Origin: Urechis unicinctus
Lineage: Eukaryota; Annelida; Polychaeta; Xenopneusta; Urechidae
Assembly (NCBI GenBank): GCA_034190875.2
Contig: CM067348.1
Span: 33,457,848 to 33,521,847 of the forward strand
Length of the DNA: 64,000 nt
Reading direction: 5' to 3'
Under the pieces are notes generated by a model that had not been told where the DNA came from, did not search any database, and saw nothing but the letters and a program-made list of their open reading frames with translations. Positions 18,699-30,212 of the stretch are shown piece after piece; positions within the stretch are counted from its first letter, which is position 1, and each line of letters opens with the position of its first letter. A program made the translations under genes and the position numbers.

Positions 18699-21068
18699 AT
18701 GGCAACTCATAATAAGAGTGGAATTGTGGCCAGGGCAATGCAGGAGGGTCTAATACCTGCTAGGTCCCTGGTGGAGCAATTGATGATGTGCCCCAAAACA
18801 ACGGGGGCACAGCGGGTTGAAGCGTTTGTCCACCAGGTGACTTAAGCGAAAGCGAGAAAAGACCAGCAGTGGTTGCGGTTGGCAGCTAAGACAGCGCTGT
18901 CCCTGCAGCTCCAGAGCCGAGAGTGGATACACCGCAATGTATTCCCTATCGGTCTGCCTAGCAGGGGGCGTGTCCAAGCTCCGTTGCCAGCTGGACCAAG
19001 CAAGGACTACAGGCTCGCTTTAGACCCGTCCTTGCCGCATGTTTCGGCTAACGATGGCGCCAGTGACCCTGAGCGAACGTTGCAGGCGTCCTCAGGGCGG
19101 CCTGTAGCCAGCTCAGGGAGGGGCATGGGCAGCAGCCACCCTGACTCAGCAGGGCCAGGCTTAGTGCCCATGTTTGGGGCCTCTGGAAAAGGGTCACCCC
19201 TTGTTATGGGTGGCACTAGAGCAGAGGCTTCGACGTCTTCAATGGAGCTGGAACGTACAGGGGAATGCTCAGATTCCGAACCTGTATCCATCCTGGGTCA
19301 GCTGTTGGGTAGGGGGGAGGATTTCAATCTTCCAAGCTCTCCCCTTAGTAACCCTCCCCCTGCCACTGGTATTGGGTCTTCATGTTCACCACGTAGGCGG
19401 GTGCAATGTATTGAAGACCCAGGTGTCGCTGATGCTTTGGCTGGTCCTGATGTAAGACCCCCTTCCAAGTCCAAGCGGGCAGGTAAGAGAGTCCAAAGGG
19501 GAAGGAAGGCAAAGGCAGGTGATCGAAAACAGCCGGCTGCGCAGGCAACTGCAGCGCCAGCGCTGACAATCACCTTGCCTGTAAAGCGGCAAAAGGGGGG
19601 TGCAGGGTCATCCAAGTCGAGGAAGGCACACAAGCCCATGACAATCGGCAACGACCCCTACCCCCAATCAACAGCCAACTCACGACCCCTGGTGGTGCAG
19701 GGTGGGTCCCAGGGGGCTGTAAGCGAGACGCCCCGAGGGGACATGGGCGGCCACAAGGGGAAGTCCACACCTAGATGTCCCATTCCTGGGTGTGGGGATT
19801 CGTACGCGTCTCCAAAAACGCACAGCTTTACCAAACATGTCCCGGAGGTTTTTATTGAAGGCCTGGACCCCATGGATGTGACAAGGCAACGATTGTCTGT
19901 CCTCCATGTGATCGCTAACTATCTGCTGGGGCCGGGCCGAGACTTAAAATTCTTGGTCCACCTCGCAGAGGGGTTAGGTGGTTTTGGATGCCAAGGCCTG
20001 AGGGAACCGACGGGATTATTGAAGGAGTCAATGCGGGAGTTCTGTCGGGTCCACGAGGATCCAGTTCCTAATAGCTTCTGTCTTAAGCCCCCAAATTCGC
20101 CCGCGGTCCTCCTCCACTGGCAACCTCTGATGGCTCTGCTGTCCCGGCTCGGGCCCCGTGAGAGGGAGCTCGTCTGGGACTTGGGCCGTCGGCCTGCACA
20201 GTGTGGTAGGGTCGAGGGGAGCGGGGCGGGGCAGGGGCCTGCCGAACCGGAACCTCAGCTTCCTGTGGCCTTCGATTCCCACTTCCACATGGACAGGGCC
20301 CTGACTTCCCTGGGCCTATCACGGAAGTCTGGGCCGAGTAATTTGTTCATGGCTGCCAAGCCCCAGTCTGCCTTCGCTGTCGACGTTGGGGGTGCTGTGG
20401 CCAACTATTGCGACCCCGCCACTTACCCCAGTGTCAAGGAAATCATCCGCCTGGGGCAGCACAAAATACGGGTCGCGATTGGTCTTCACCCCAAGCATGC
20501 AGCGAAGTGCACATCGGACCAAATGCAGGTGATGTCCAACCTTCTCAAACGGTCCGAAGTTGTCGGTCTTGGGGAGGTTGGCATAGACCATTCAGTCCCC
20601 CCTGCTGAATGGGGGACACAGCAGCATGCCCTACACCACGTGCTGTCCCTCCTAGAGCCCCGGCATGTGCTGGTTTTGCACATCCGGGGAATGAAGGGAG
20701 ATGACGGCACAGAGGCATATTGCTGTGCCCTGTATCAGCTGCTTGGTCAGGTGCCCAGGGAGCAGCGGATTCACCTCCACTGTTTCTCGGGAACTGGGGA
20801 TGTGGTTAGCCGGTGGGCGTCGAAGTTTCCGAACGTCCATTTTGGGTTCACTCGGCTGGTGCGAGGTTTCAGTACCTGCCAGCTCGAGGCCCTGCGCTCC
20901 ATCCCCCTGGATCGCCTGTTGTTAGAGACAGATGCCCCCTATTTTAACTGCCCATCACCCAGCCATATAGGGGTGGTGGCGGCTTTGGTGGCGCGGGGAG
21001 TCGGCAAGGATCCAGTGGAGCTTATTAAAATCACTGCCCAGAATACTTGTCGACTCTACGAGATGTGA
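18699..21068 (+). pseudogene. ORF3: C2H2-like finger plus TatD-family nuclease (TATDN2-like), one internal stop
   Basis: Starts MATHNKSGIVARAMQEG at 18699. An in-frame TAA at 18843 interrupts it, after which 731 codons are open from about 18846 to TGA 21066. Numbering from 18873, residues 20-290 are Ser/Gly/Pro-rich with basic patches. A C-x4-C-x9-H-x4-H finger lies at 302-322. A conserved helical segment follows, then a TatD amidohydrolase-fold domain at 467-731. Its metal-site motifs are all present: DSHFHMD (His 470, 472), GLHP (539), GEVGID (Glu 568), LHIRG (His 603), LHCFSG (His 636) and ETDAPY (Asp 687). TatD enzymes are metal-dependent nucleases; TATDN2 homologues act on RNA and RNA:DNA hybrids. 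The position replaces env. There is no signal peptide or membrane helix, so it is not an envelope protein. Confidence 0.85.
19776..19841 (+). other. C2H2-like zinc finger within ORF3
   Basis: Reads RCPIPGCGDSYASPKTHSFT then KH. The ligands C302, C307, H317 and H322 are spaced 4, 9 and 4. Such a finger could bind nucleic acid or protein; no partner can be inferred. Confidence 0.5.
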
Positions 21069-21130
21069 TGGGGGGCATATCGGTCTGGGGGGGTTGGGAA
21101 AGTCCAGGGTGGGGTCCAACTCCATCATCA

Positions 21131-21146
21131 TACGGTGGGGGGGGAG
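21131..21146 (+). promoter_or_regulatory. Polypurine tract
   Basis: TACGGTGGGGGGGGAG directly abuts the 3' LTR; the G-rich run is the expected primer for plus-strand DNA synthesis. Confidence 0.75.
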
Positions 21147-21487
21147 TGTGGTGACGTACGTCACCGCTGTGGTCCAATGGCTTTAACGTGACGGCGTTGC
21201 ATTAAAAGCGTATGACACCTCTGAGGAGCTTGGCCCTTAACGTGTCAGCGCTACTAAAACACGTCCCCCGGAACCGCCCTGGCCTTTTAGGCGGCAAAGC
21301 AATATACAAGTGACTGGTCACTTGTACGGTCACTTGTAACCGACCCGCCAAGGAGAAGAGAACTAGCCAGCTAGATAACCACGAAGAAGCTAGTAAAGGA
21401 ACAGTGAAAGCAGCCAAGTAGAAGACACAGCAAGTAACCAACCGCCCTACGACAGCTAAAGGTAAGCGGGCTTAGGAAATCACTATA
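21147..21487 (+). repeat. 3' LTR (341 bp)
   Basis: Same length and ends as the 5' LTR, with a single substitution (GTAACC instead of GTAGCC). ATAT follows at 21488-21491. Confidence 0.92.
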
Positions 21488-21491
21488 ATAT

Positions 21492-22290
21492 TGACTCTTG
21501 AGGGGTGAATTTTAAAACTGAGATGCTGCAATTAAGTCTGTATAAACAAGCGCCAGGAGAAAAAAAGTCGTTTCAAGACACGAATTCCACTGATTGAGCG
21601 TGTGTACACCCGCGGTTGAGTAACAACATTTGCTATTTTAAAGACCATGTAGTGCCTTTAATTATTTTCAAGCGTGTAGGGAATAGAGGCATTTGAGACA
21701 CGAATGCTTGTGATTGAGCCTCAAGCACGGGCGGCTGAGTAACGTTGGCCATATTTAAGACTCTTGTACCCACGATTTAGTCTGTTTATTGCAGATATTT
21801 ACATTTGCGTCTGTATATACCAGTGTTTCATAAGAGCAGCATTTTTAGACCCGAGTGCAATTGATTGTGTCTATATAATGCAGCGGTCTTTTAAGACTCG
21901 AGTGCCTGTGCTTATGTTACAAATACCTACAATTATCTTGCTGTATATCAGGGACTAAGGAAGACAGGTGGTTTGAGACTCAAGTGTTTGTGATTGAGGT
22001 TTCATATACAAGGAGTTGAGGAAGACTAGAGTCCCTGCGATAGAGCTTTTTAACATGTGTGGCTTGGAAGAGGGGTGTTTTAAGACTCCAGTGCCTGTGT
22101 TTGTGTCTGTCCATATCAGAGCCTTGGGAAGTGCAAGTGTTAAGACTCTATTGCCTTTTGTATATTTACCAGCTGACAGAGAAGAGCAAGCCCGTACATA
22201 GGAGGAGAGGTACTTTAAGATTCAAGTTCCTCTGATTAGATGTTTATATGTCGGTGGACAAAGAGAAAGAATATTTTTAACTCCTCTGAG
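21492..22290 (+). repeat. 60-bp minisatellite, right part
   Basis: About a dozen degenerate units with GACTCGAGTGCCTGTG, GATTGAG and GTCTGTATA words. It continues the array cut by the retrotransposon. Confidence 0.75.
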
Positions 22291-22311
22291 TAGTTGGATC
22301 AGTTCGAATAT

Positions 22312-22325
22312 CACCCCCCCCCCCC

Positions 22326-22370
<45 letters not shown>

Positions 22371-22401
22371 AAGCTCAATCGGGCTGGAATTTTTGGAATA
22401 G

Positions 22402-22460
<59 letters not shown>
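22312..22460. repeat. Poly-C, (AC)20 and 59-base poly-C microsatellites
   Basis: A C run at 22312-22328, an AC run to 22368 and a 59-base C run at 22402-22460. Assembly length here is unreliable. The Gly-rich minus-strand frame is an artefact of it. Confidence 0.95.
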
Positions 22461-22463
<3 letters not shown>

Positions 22464-23590
22464 AAACAAAAATAATCAGACCCAAATATCAACAAGCAAC
22501 TGCGCCAAAGCAGGCTCGAGTATCAACCAGCCATATCAACCAATATGACAATATCAAACAGACTCTCCGCTCAATCAGGCTCCAAATGTCATACAAATAT
22601 CCGCTCAATCAGGCTTGAACAACATTTAGCCTTTCTGCTAATTAAGCTAGAATATAAATTTACCTGTCCGCTTAATGCCCGGTAGAGGGTGGGGGGAGGA
22701 GTTCTCACTATGTGGAGGTTAGTAGGGATGTGCCGTGAATTTGGGTCGGTTTTTTTGTCATTTTGGTATACAAATGGGTCGTTATTTCTTGAAGACAGGT
22801 ATAGCAATAGGTCTGTTCTTTTGGCAATAAGGTACGTATTTTTGACAGTGAGTATAGCAATAGTTATTTGTTTGGTGACGGTTATCCAATATGATGCTCA
22901 ATATTGGGTGTTTGCTGAAGTCCTCAGGGTCAATGGTCAGCCTTATCAGTCACTGTGGTTGCGTTGTTTCAAAGACAAGTTTTATGACATGATTAGCAAA
23001 CAGAGAGGTGAGGTCCGTACATACTCCTTGTAGTTTCCTACAATATCGTCTACCTCATGGGCCGAACGTCCTGGGCGCTCATTGACAGCCTGGGGGCATG
23101 AGTCACTCATCTGCTTACTTAGTGGCCGATATTTAATTAACTGCCATGCGTAACGAACCAGAGCATCGTTGGGACTGACCAAGGTATCAGGATTTTTTTT
23201 TTCCTGTTGCGAAGCTTGATAACCGTATTTTCTTCATTCTGAATCGTAAGTATGGTATATCGATGGGTCCCTAGTAGCTCTTCGAGGTGGTCTTGATATG
23301 ATTTGGGATCACTAATTTTGGTATTTGTATTGGCGACCATTTAAGTTTTTGTTTATGAATGGGTCTTTTTTCAGAGGATTTGGTATGTAAATGGTTCCCT
23401 TTTCTCACTTTGGCTTGGTATATATTTTTGTATCCCATGGCGGCTCACCCCTACCCTTATCCATGGAGAGAACCCATAGGCTTACAACAGGACTCACTTC
23501 GTGTAATATGCATCAAGGTACTGAGGAGCCTTCACTAGGCTACGCTTGTCCGTCTTTTCGTCGGAGTCATTACTGGAGTCTTAGGGTTGG
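22461..23590. other. Non-coding, loosely repetitive
   Basis: Short degenerate repeats (CTCAATCAGGCT words near 22,560-22,620; TTTTGGTAT words near 22,750-23,400). No gene is recognised. It may include remains of the neighbouring element's end. Confidence 0.45.
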
Positions 23591-23639
23591 TTGGTCTAAC
23601 ATGTGGGATACAGATTTCTTTGGTGGCTTCGTTTCATCG

Positions 23640-23925
23640 GAAACCTGATGTTTAGGTCACTTATTTTAGCCGAGTCATCTGTCAGGTGTCCGGCGCTGAT
23701 GGGTCTTTGAATATGAGTTGTCTTGAATGGACATCTGGTCGTCTGTGTGTTGTGATTCTGTCCTGATGTCAGGTTCTGGTGCTTCTTGTGTCTTGCTAGA
23801 TCAACCCTGTTTCTGATATAGGTGTTTCCTTCTCTGGTCTCCACTGCATATGATCTGGATTTAAATCTTTCACTAATGACGGCTCTCTTCCATTCAGTTT
23901 CACCATGCTGGGGTTTCATTCTCAC
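23640..23925 (-). pseudogene. Post-integrase Pol tail remnant
   Basis: Reads WKRAVISERFKSRSYAVE and GNTYIRNRVDLARHK, the SH3-like GPY/F-region tail common at the end of gypsy Pol. The catalytic core that should precede it is absent. Confidence 0.6.
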
Positions 23926-24325
23926 TATATCTCCTTCATTTAACTTTGGCAGGTCTTTCGCCCTTCGGTCATAATATTTCTTCTGCCGAGCTTAACTGTT
24001 CTTGAGCAGCGACTGTTACTTTTCATTACATTTTGTTCTGGACATCAGGAGCTTGGTGGACATAGGGATGAGTGATCTTCCTTTCTGTTGTTTAGATGTT
24101 GCATTGGGCTGGAGTCCATCATTTGGGTAAGAGTGTTCCTTGCACACTCAGCTCCTCTCATACTGAAGAACGTAGTTACCTGAGACACACACTCATTCTT
24201 ACTAGGCCATCCTTGTAAGATCGTCTCTTTTAGTAGCCGGAGCAACTCGTCTGTTTCAGTAGCAGCTTTCAGCCTTTGAAGTCTTCCTTTTCGTATTGGA
24301 AAGTATTCAACCATGTTCACAGACC

Positions 24326-24750
24326 TCACACTGATTTCCGGTTTGAACGGAATAGTAGATCAGCTGTACTGACGTATTTTCCAGGCATACAATGCATTTT
24401 AATGTTATATTCTATAATCTTCATCAGGATACCGTGTAGGCGTCTTGGAGCTCTGTGCAATGGCTTTAGGATTTTAGGTTCAAGCGGTTTGTGATCATTG
24501 TGAATGATGGTTTTCCGCCCATACGTATAATATGAAAGTGTGCAAGAGCCCATGCTACTGACAGGGCCTCTTTTTCTATCTGGGCATATTAGGTTTCACA
24601 TTCAGTTAGAATATGCATATGCAACAAGTCTACCGTCTTGCAGAATGGTTTCTACCAGAGCGGTCTGACTGGCATCACACTGTAATACCAATTCTTTGCT
24701 GCTGTCGTAGAATGCCAGCACTGGTGTCATAGTCATGTCCGTCGTCAACT
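24326..24750 (-). pseudogene. RNase H remnant
   Basis: The minus strand carries CDASQTALVETILQDGR, then YGRKTIIHNDHKPLEPKIL and LHRAPRRLHGILMKI, the RNase H and connecting region of gypsy Pol. Confidence 0.7.
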
Positions 24751-24939
24751 TCTCTAAGGCTGTTTTCTGTTCATTTCCACAGTGCCAAGGAGTGTCCTGC
24801 TTGGTTAGCCTACTGATGGGTTCTATGGTCTAGGACAGGCTTGAGAAAAATCTCGACAACTATCCAACCATGCCAGTAGTGTTTGGACTTCTGCTACATT
24901 GGTGGGTGACTGTATATCAAGAACAACTTTGATCTATTT

Positions 24940-25560
24940 AGGGTCTGGTTTTAGTCCGTCTTTGTTGATTAACTGGCCTTGGAATTCAGTCTCTGTTGTT
25001 TTGAATTCGCACTTGGACACTTTGTATCTGTGGCCATTCTCCATGGCATTTTTAACAGAGCCTCCAGGTTCTTGTCGTAGTCTGCTTATGCTTCCGTGAC
25101 GGTGTCACCAGATCCCCAAATAAGAATATCATCTGCAATGCATTCCACACCTCTTAGCCCTTCTAGCGTTTGTTTTAAACGCTTCTGAAAGATCTCAGCA
25201 CTCACATTCAATCCAAAAAGGATGCGCTTCCAGCGGAACCGTCCAAACGGTGTCTGAAACATACTAAGTGGTCTTGATTTCTAAGTGGTCTTGATGCCAA
25301 TATCCATCTTGCAGGTCCAGCTTGCTGAACACTTTGGCCTTTACAAGGTCTGGTAGGAGGTCATTTAACACTGGCATGGTGTCATGTTCTCATCTGAGGG
25401 CTTTGTCGAGGGGTCTGGGATCTACGCAGATCCGTATATCTCCATTCTTCTTTGTGCCTCCAGCCATTTGGGTGACCCAAGTAGATGGTTCATCAGCTCG
25501 TTCAATGATATCTTTCTTCACCATGTCTTCTAGCTTGTCTTGAACTTTCTTCTTAGTGGA
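24940..25560 (-). pseudogene. Reverse transcriptase remnant
   Basis: The minus strand reads KKNGDIRICVDPRPLDKAL, then VFSKLDLQDGYWH and, further on, ECIADDILIWG (the YxDD-equivalent block as ADD). Several stops and frame changes separate the blocks. Confidence 0.7.
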
Positions 25561-25879
25561 CGCTGGTATACGTCTGGGAGGGCATATGACTGGTGGTATG
25601 GTCTGGTCTACATCTAGATGTACTTTACCAGGGAGCTTTCCCTAAGTACCACTGAATTAGTCCGGGTACTGTTCCTGTGGGCTGGTCAGGGCTGTGACAC
25701 TGTTGTCATACTTGAAGTTGTCATAGTTTACTGTCAACAGATTCTTTGCTTCTGTACTGGTTTTGCTGATTATTGGCGTAAAATTTTCTTCAACTACTAT
25801 GAAGTGTGTTTCTTCTAAGGGGATTCTTTAATTTCAAAGTGTCTGACCAAGAGGTTTCACAAACGTCTTATTCCACATT

Positions 25880-26010
25880 CTGAGCTGCACGTCAATCGGC
25901 TTCGGCCTAGTTGAAACAGTAAGGAGCGAGTATGGTGTGACATTTACAGTAGCTCCACAATCTATCTGGAACATCTGGGGTTTGTGATTCATCTTCATCT
26001 CGCAGTAGAC
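25880..26010 (-). pseudogene. Protease remnant (DCGA)
   Basis: The minus strand encodes FQIDCGATVNVTPYSL, an aspartic protease active site with DCGA in place of the usual DTGA or DSGA. Confidence 0.55.
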
Positions 26011-26142
26011 TGTTCACCATCAAAGGCCATTATATCCCTCAGTGTTTGAGGTCTCTCCTGAATCCATGTATGAGGAGTAGGATCTACTGCATGTGTCTTC
26101 CCGGTCATCTACCATGTACACTCTTCTCTCTTTGCATCGTAA

Positions 26143-26592
26143 TCATTTCTTGTATCTTGGACACATTTTGGTGTTACAAAAATGAAGTCTTTGCAAACAT
26201 GCGGACTTTTGCTTGATACGGAGGTCGGCAATCCATGCATCCACAGTTTCTCCCTTTTTCTGGTCTCGCATGGCGAGGAGGTAATGTGATATAGCATCAT
26301 TTGATGTGCCAATACAAAACGAGTCCATCTTTGTTATGATGGCCACTACATCATCAGTTTTCTGTATACCAAGACCATTTACAGTACGTAGGGTCTCTGG
26401 TACCAAACTGTTGAAGAACTCTCCACATTTGTTTGTGAATCTCCAAGTTTTCTTTTCATCACTAGTTATGTCAAATGGGCAAGGTAATTTGATGTTAGGT
26501 CTGTAGTGATAGCTCCTTCCACCAGGTGCAGGAGCAGTCCCATGCGGAGCATCCTGTGCAGGAGGTTGAACATTACTCTCAGTATCAGTCAT
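26143..26592 (-). pseudogene. Gag remnant of minus-strand gypsy element
   Basis: Starts MTDTESNVQPPAQDAPHG and includes LPCPFDITSDEKKTWRF, KTDDVVAIITKMDSFCIG and KKGETVDAWIADLR, typical of gypsy Gag helices. The frame is lost near the zinc-knuckle region. Confidence 0.65.
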
Positions 26593-28138
26593 TTTCTCAG
26601 TCAGTCAGTCTAGTGATCAGGACTGTCAGTCAGGTAGAGTTCAAACAGTGTCAAAGCTACAATGTTACACAGGTACATGCACTATGGTAACAAGAACAAC
26701 AAATTACCTAAATAAAGGAAAGTGTCAATAACCTATTGATATAGAGGTACATATATCATGGGTGTAGAAACAAAATGATGAAGAGTATGACTACGATTTA
26801 CAAACATGAGTCAGTACAGCTGGGTAGCATTAAATGTAGGTGGGCTTCAACTCAAATGTGTCAATATGAAGCAGCAGCAGGCAGTAAATAAACACAGTAG
26901 TAAGTGATGTACAGAGAATTACAGCAGATTGTACAACGATCAAAGTCAATACACAGACCAACAGAATCATTAACATCATAACCTCACATGTCAAAAACGT
27001 TATAAGACCATAGGCATAGAGTTGTCTCAATTGAAACAGGCAGATATTCGTGCAGCAGTATGACCAGTATAAATCAGGTTACAAGGACTTTTAATATTAA
27101 ATTACAGAGTAATATGTGTAACCTACACAGTAGACAAAATGAAATGTCTCATCAGCATTCTTCACTTTGTTGGGAGAAAAAATATTCCAGGTACTAAACA
27201 CAATCCACCTCTCAAGGCATTTCCACTGAAATGAAAACACAACCAAGTACTAATCCTTCTAGTAAATACCTTAGTTTGAAGGAAGTATTTGTAGTATTAT
27301 CTCATAACTGATATAAACTATCACAGCAATCAACAAATAAAACACCCAATTACAGTTAAGAGAACACAACTCTTGTATTGCCAGGGATACATAATACATG
27401 ATAGTGGTATATGATAGTGATCCCCTATTATCGCTCACAATCAAGTGTCACCGGCACAGGTGATGAAGGTGGTTGCACAAAGTATAGATGCACTCATTTG
27501 CGCGAACAATTATGGATGGTAAGATGATTTCAACGTTTTCTGCAGTTATTGAGCTTTCTAAATCTATATCTTTCATCATACTTTTGAACATGAAATCCAT
27601 ACAAAAACATTAACATGACAGATACCATTTGAAAGCGCGGGTTTTCTACGTCAAGATTCATTAATCAGCCATTCCATAATACTGAGATATCGAGAGAACT
27701 CGAGTAAAACGAAACCGACCCGTCATCAACGAATCAAAATGGATGCCACCGAAAGACAGCCAATGTCCCAAAAACGCTCGTAGTAGATTGTCATTTGTGC
27801 TGCTCCACAGTAATCTAAGTATGGAATGGTGGTTTCGATAGAAATAGAATTTCTTTGATTTAAAATGAAACGATTTATCTTTTTCCCGGCACAAATATGC
27901 ATACAAACACAATTTAAAGTTGACATCAGTAACATTGAGCCAGATGGGAATTCCGTTGGCACCCATTCGCTGTCCTCGTTAGTGTTAGTAGTTACTTAGT
28001 GAGTAGATAAGCATCAAATTATTAAGTAGTTTGACCAAGAAGCAGCGTTAAATGCACGTTATGGTTCAGTTCAGGGTACTCTAAACTACGGATCTTTAGG
28101 TAGAACTGATCAGATAGTCTCTCTGACAGAGCAGACGT
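26593..28138. other. AT-rich non-coding DNA
   Basis: No gene, RNA or clear repeat seen. A few short open stretches lack any motif. Confidence 0.45.
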
Positions 28139-28803
28139 ATATAGATAGGGTGGTCAATCAATTTTTCAAAGTCAAAATTGATACCACAGGAAAGGTCTTT
28201 TTGTAAGCATTCCAAAACTGTTATATGACCATCCGTTATGAAGCTATGGCAGATTTTATTTCCGAAAAAAGGGGTCGACTTCGGACAGCTGCTTCAAATG
28301 GACCATTTTCAAACAGCTGTCGTTTATCATTTAGACTCGAAATGGCCTTTGTTGCAGGATAAATGTGATTTCATTGACCTACTTAGCTTGATAAAAAACA
28401 ATGACCAATATTTGTGGTATGGGATTAGGTTTTTATTAATATCTAAAATCAGGAATTTGAGCGCTGGACTATTTTTCTCGTGCCCGGGCCAGATTTCCAA
28501 TTATGGGCCCACTTTGGAGCTGCACTGTAAAATTATGCACAACAAACAAGACTTATTTTAAGTCAATGCCACTATCATGGAAATTGTACAGGTTTATGAT
28601 GCTCTCTGTCAGCTTTATGATATTGAAAAATTACATTTGATATCAAGAATCGTTCAATTTTCAGAAAGGTCAGTTTTTGAAGACGTTTTTCTGGTGTTTT
28701 TTACGCTTTTCATCAGCTTGTGAAAATGAAGGCTTGTAAGACCCTACATCTGCCTGCATCACACCATATAATCATTGGCTCACCATTTCCCAGTATGTTG
28801 TTA

Positions 28804-28874
28804 AGTGGTGCACATATACCTGTATCTATTTAAAAAATTGGTTTATCAATAGATACAGGTATATGTGCACCACT
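28804..28874. repeat. Perfect 27-bp inverted repeat hairpin
   Basis: AGTGGTGCACATATACCTGT (28804-28823, arm to 28830) is matched exactly in reverse complement by 28848-28874, with a 17-base loop. The 71-base hairpin could be a fold-back element or, less likely, a small-RNA precursor. Confidence 0.85.
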
Positions 28875-29055
28875 CCAAATTGTTATACATTTACTTGCCA
28901 ACATTAACTAGTCAAGCAGAAAAGTCATTTGTTATTGTATAGATTCAAAATATGTTACTCATGTCACCAAATTCCGGACTTTGCCAAAACCCTCTATGTA
29001 AATGTTTTCTGTACCTTCTTACTCAGGTAACATGATGCTGTGACCTCATGTACTG

Positions 29056-29080
29056 ATTATTATTATTATTATTATTATTG
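29056..29080. repeat. (TTA)n microsatellite
   Basis: About eight TAT/TTA units. Confidence 0.9.
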
Positions 29081-29513
29081 TGTACTATGCTTCTCTTTTG
29101 TACAGTCTATCTTTTGTGTGTTTCTTCTTTCATATTATTATTTTTATTTTCATTATGTTTGGGTGGCTCCAGCAGCAGCGGCTCATCAGCCTTAGTTGGA
29201 GTCTCTTTATCAATTGTTCATTGTTTATATGTTCAATTGGTTAATAAATTGATCTCTCTCTTGTTGATAAATTTTCCACTCGGAGGAATAAAGCAATAAG
29301 GAAAGTCAGCCTGCGAAGATGAATTTGCCTATTTTATGATTGAGCAATACTGGTATTATATAATTGGCTAAAGTTAAATTACAGTAGTTTTTACTCGCTG
29401 AAATTTCGGCGAACGACAGCGTGCTTTACCAAAGTCCACGCGGAAACGAATTTGGAAACGAATTTCGCGCGGGATTGTTCTCAGCTTTTCGTGATAATAT
29501 TGGTTCATCGGAG

Positions 29514-29773
29514 GGCTACGGGCTGAATATTTAACCAATCAAAAAGATGTAAAAGCCATTGTGGGAGGGACAGTCTCTTCTTCCCAAAGCCGAGTGAATG
29601 GGGTGAATTTGTAAAAACAATACCGAGTTATTCGGATTTAAAGCAGAAAACCATGGATTTTACAGCTTTTAAATATTGATTTCAATGCCATTCACTCGGA
29701 TCGGAATACCGTTTTCATTTTTTTTCAATATTCTGTCGTTTAAATGTGATTCTGATAAATATTCAGCCCGTAG
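29514..29773. repeat. Imperfect fold-back element, ~260 bp
   Basis: CTACGGGCTGAATATTTA at 29514 is answered by its reverse complement at 29757-29773. Further in, CCGAGTGAATGG (near 29591) pairs with CCATTCACTCGG (near 29690). The arms are about 110 bases with mismatches. It is probably a MITE-like fold-back. Confidence 0.6.
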
Positions 29774-30212
29774 GACGATTTTCTGTCAACCATATAAATC
29801 CCGCCACGATATTTTGGGCCCCGAAAATGACGACATTTTGCCATTTTCGTGTAATATTTAAGCTTTATTCCCATTCGCCTATATTAGGGCGGACAAACGC
29901 GGCGCCGATCTCGTTTGGACAAGGCCGTTTTTGGGCCGTTTGGTAGTCCCATGTAAATGACGATTGACAACAAATGATGCAATGATAAATTTTGTTCTTT
30001 TAATATATTATTAATGAAGAATAGCTTTTTCATTTGGTACCATTTTCGTTTTTCTTGTTGGTATTTAATGTGGTTTTAATTGCCAACGAAAATGGCGAAA
30101 AGTGGTATTTTTTCGTGATTTATGTACCTAAGGAAAACGGACCGTTCCGATTTATTCTCCATACGATTGCTATATAAATCATACCAAAATGTAGAAGAAT
30201 GAAAGTGATATG

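Larger units (their letters stand above)
11949..21487 (+). mobile_element. Ty3/gypsy-type LTR retrotransposon with HhH-Gag, PHD-integrase and TatD ORF3
   Basis: A 9,539-base element. Order: 5' LTR, primer site, Gag region (helix-hairpin-helix segment, capsid-like segment, CCHC knuckle), aspartic protease, reverse transcriptase, RNase H, integrase with a C-terminal PHD finger, a third ORF with a C2H2-like finger and TatD nuclease, polypurine tract, 3' LTR. The PR-RT-RH-IN order is that of Ty3/gypsy elements. LTRs differ at one base of 341, implying recent insertion. Internal coding is interrupted: several frames in Gag, frame changes near 14,335, 15,345, 16,062, 17,000 and 17,435, and stops at 17,288 and 18,843. 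Active-site substitutions are present in protease and integrase. This copy is unlikely to be autonomous. GC content is higher than in the flanks. Confidence 0.93.
23596..26592 (-). mobile_element. Decayed Ty3/gypsy retrotransposon, integrase core missing
   Basis: Read on the minus strand, the order is Gag, protease, RT, RNase H, integrase N-terminal remnant and post-integrase tail. The parts lie in different frames with many stops. Between RNase H and the tail only about 400 bases remain, so the integrase catalytic core is deleted. I found no LTRs. It is clearly older than, and unrelated in detail to, the element at 11.9-21.5 kb. Confidence 0.8.

Noticed and set aside
19298..20710. Long minus-strand frames opposite ORF3
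   Set aside because: Antisense shadows of a GC-rich coding sequence.
18699..21068. ORF3 as an envelope gene
   Set aside because: The position and splicing layout fit, but there is no signal peptide, cleavage site or membrane helix, and the domain is TatD.
22277..22495. Poly-Gly and Val-Cys frame on the minus strand
   Set aside because: Translation of poly-C and AC microsatellites.
25322..25543. 73-codon plus-strand frame
   Set aside because: Antisense shadow of the minus-strand reverse transcriptase remnant.
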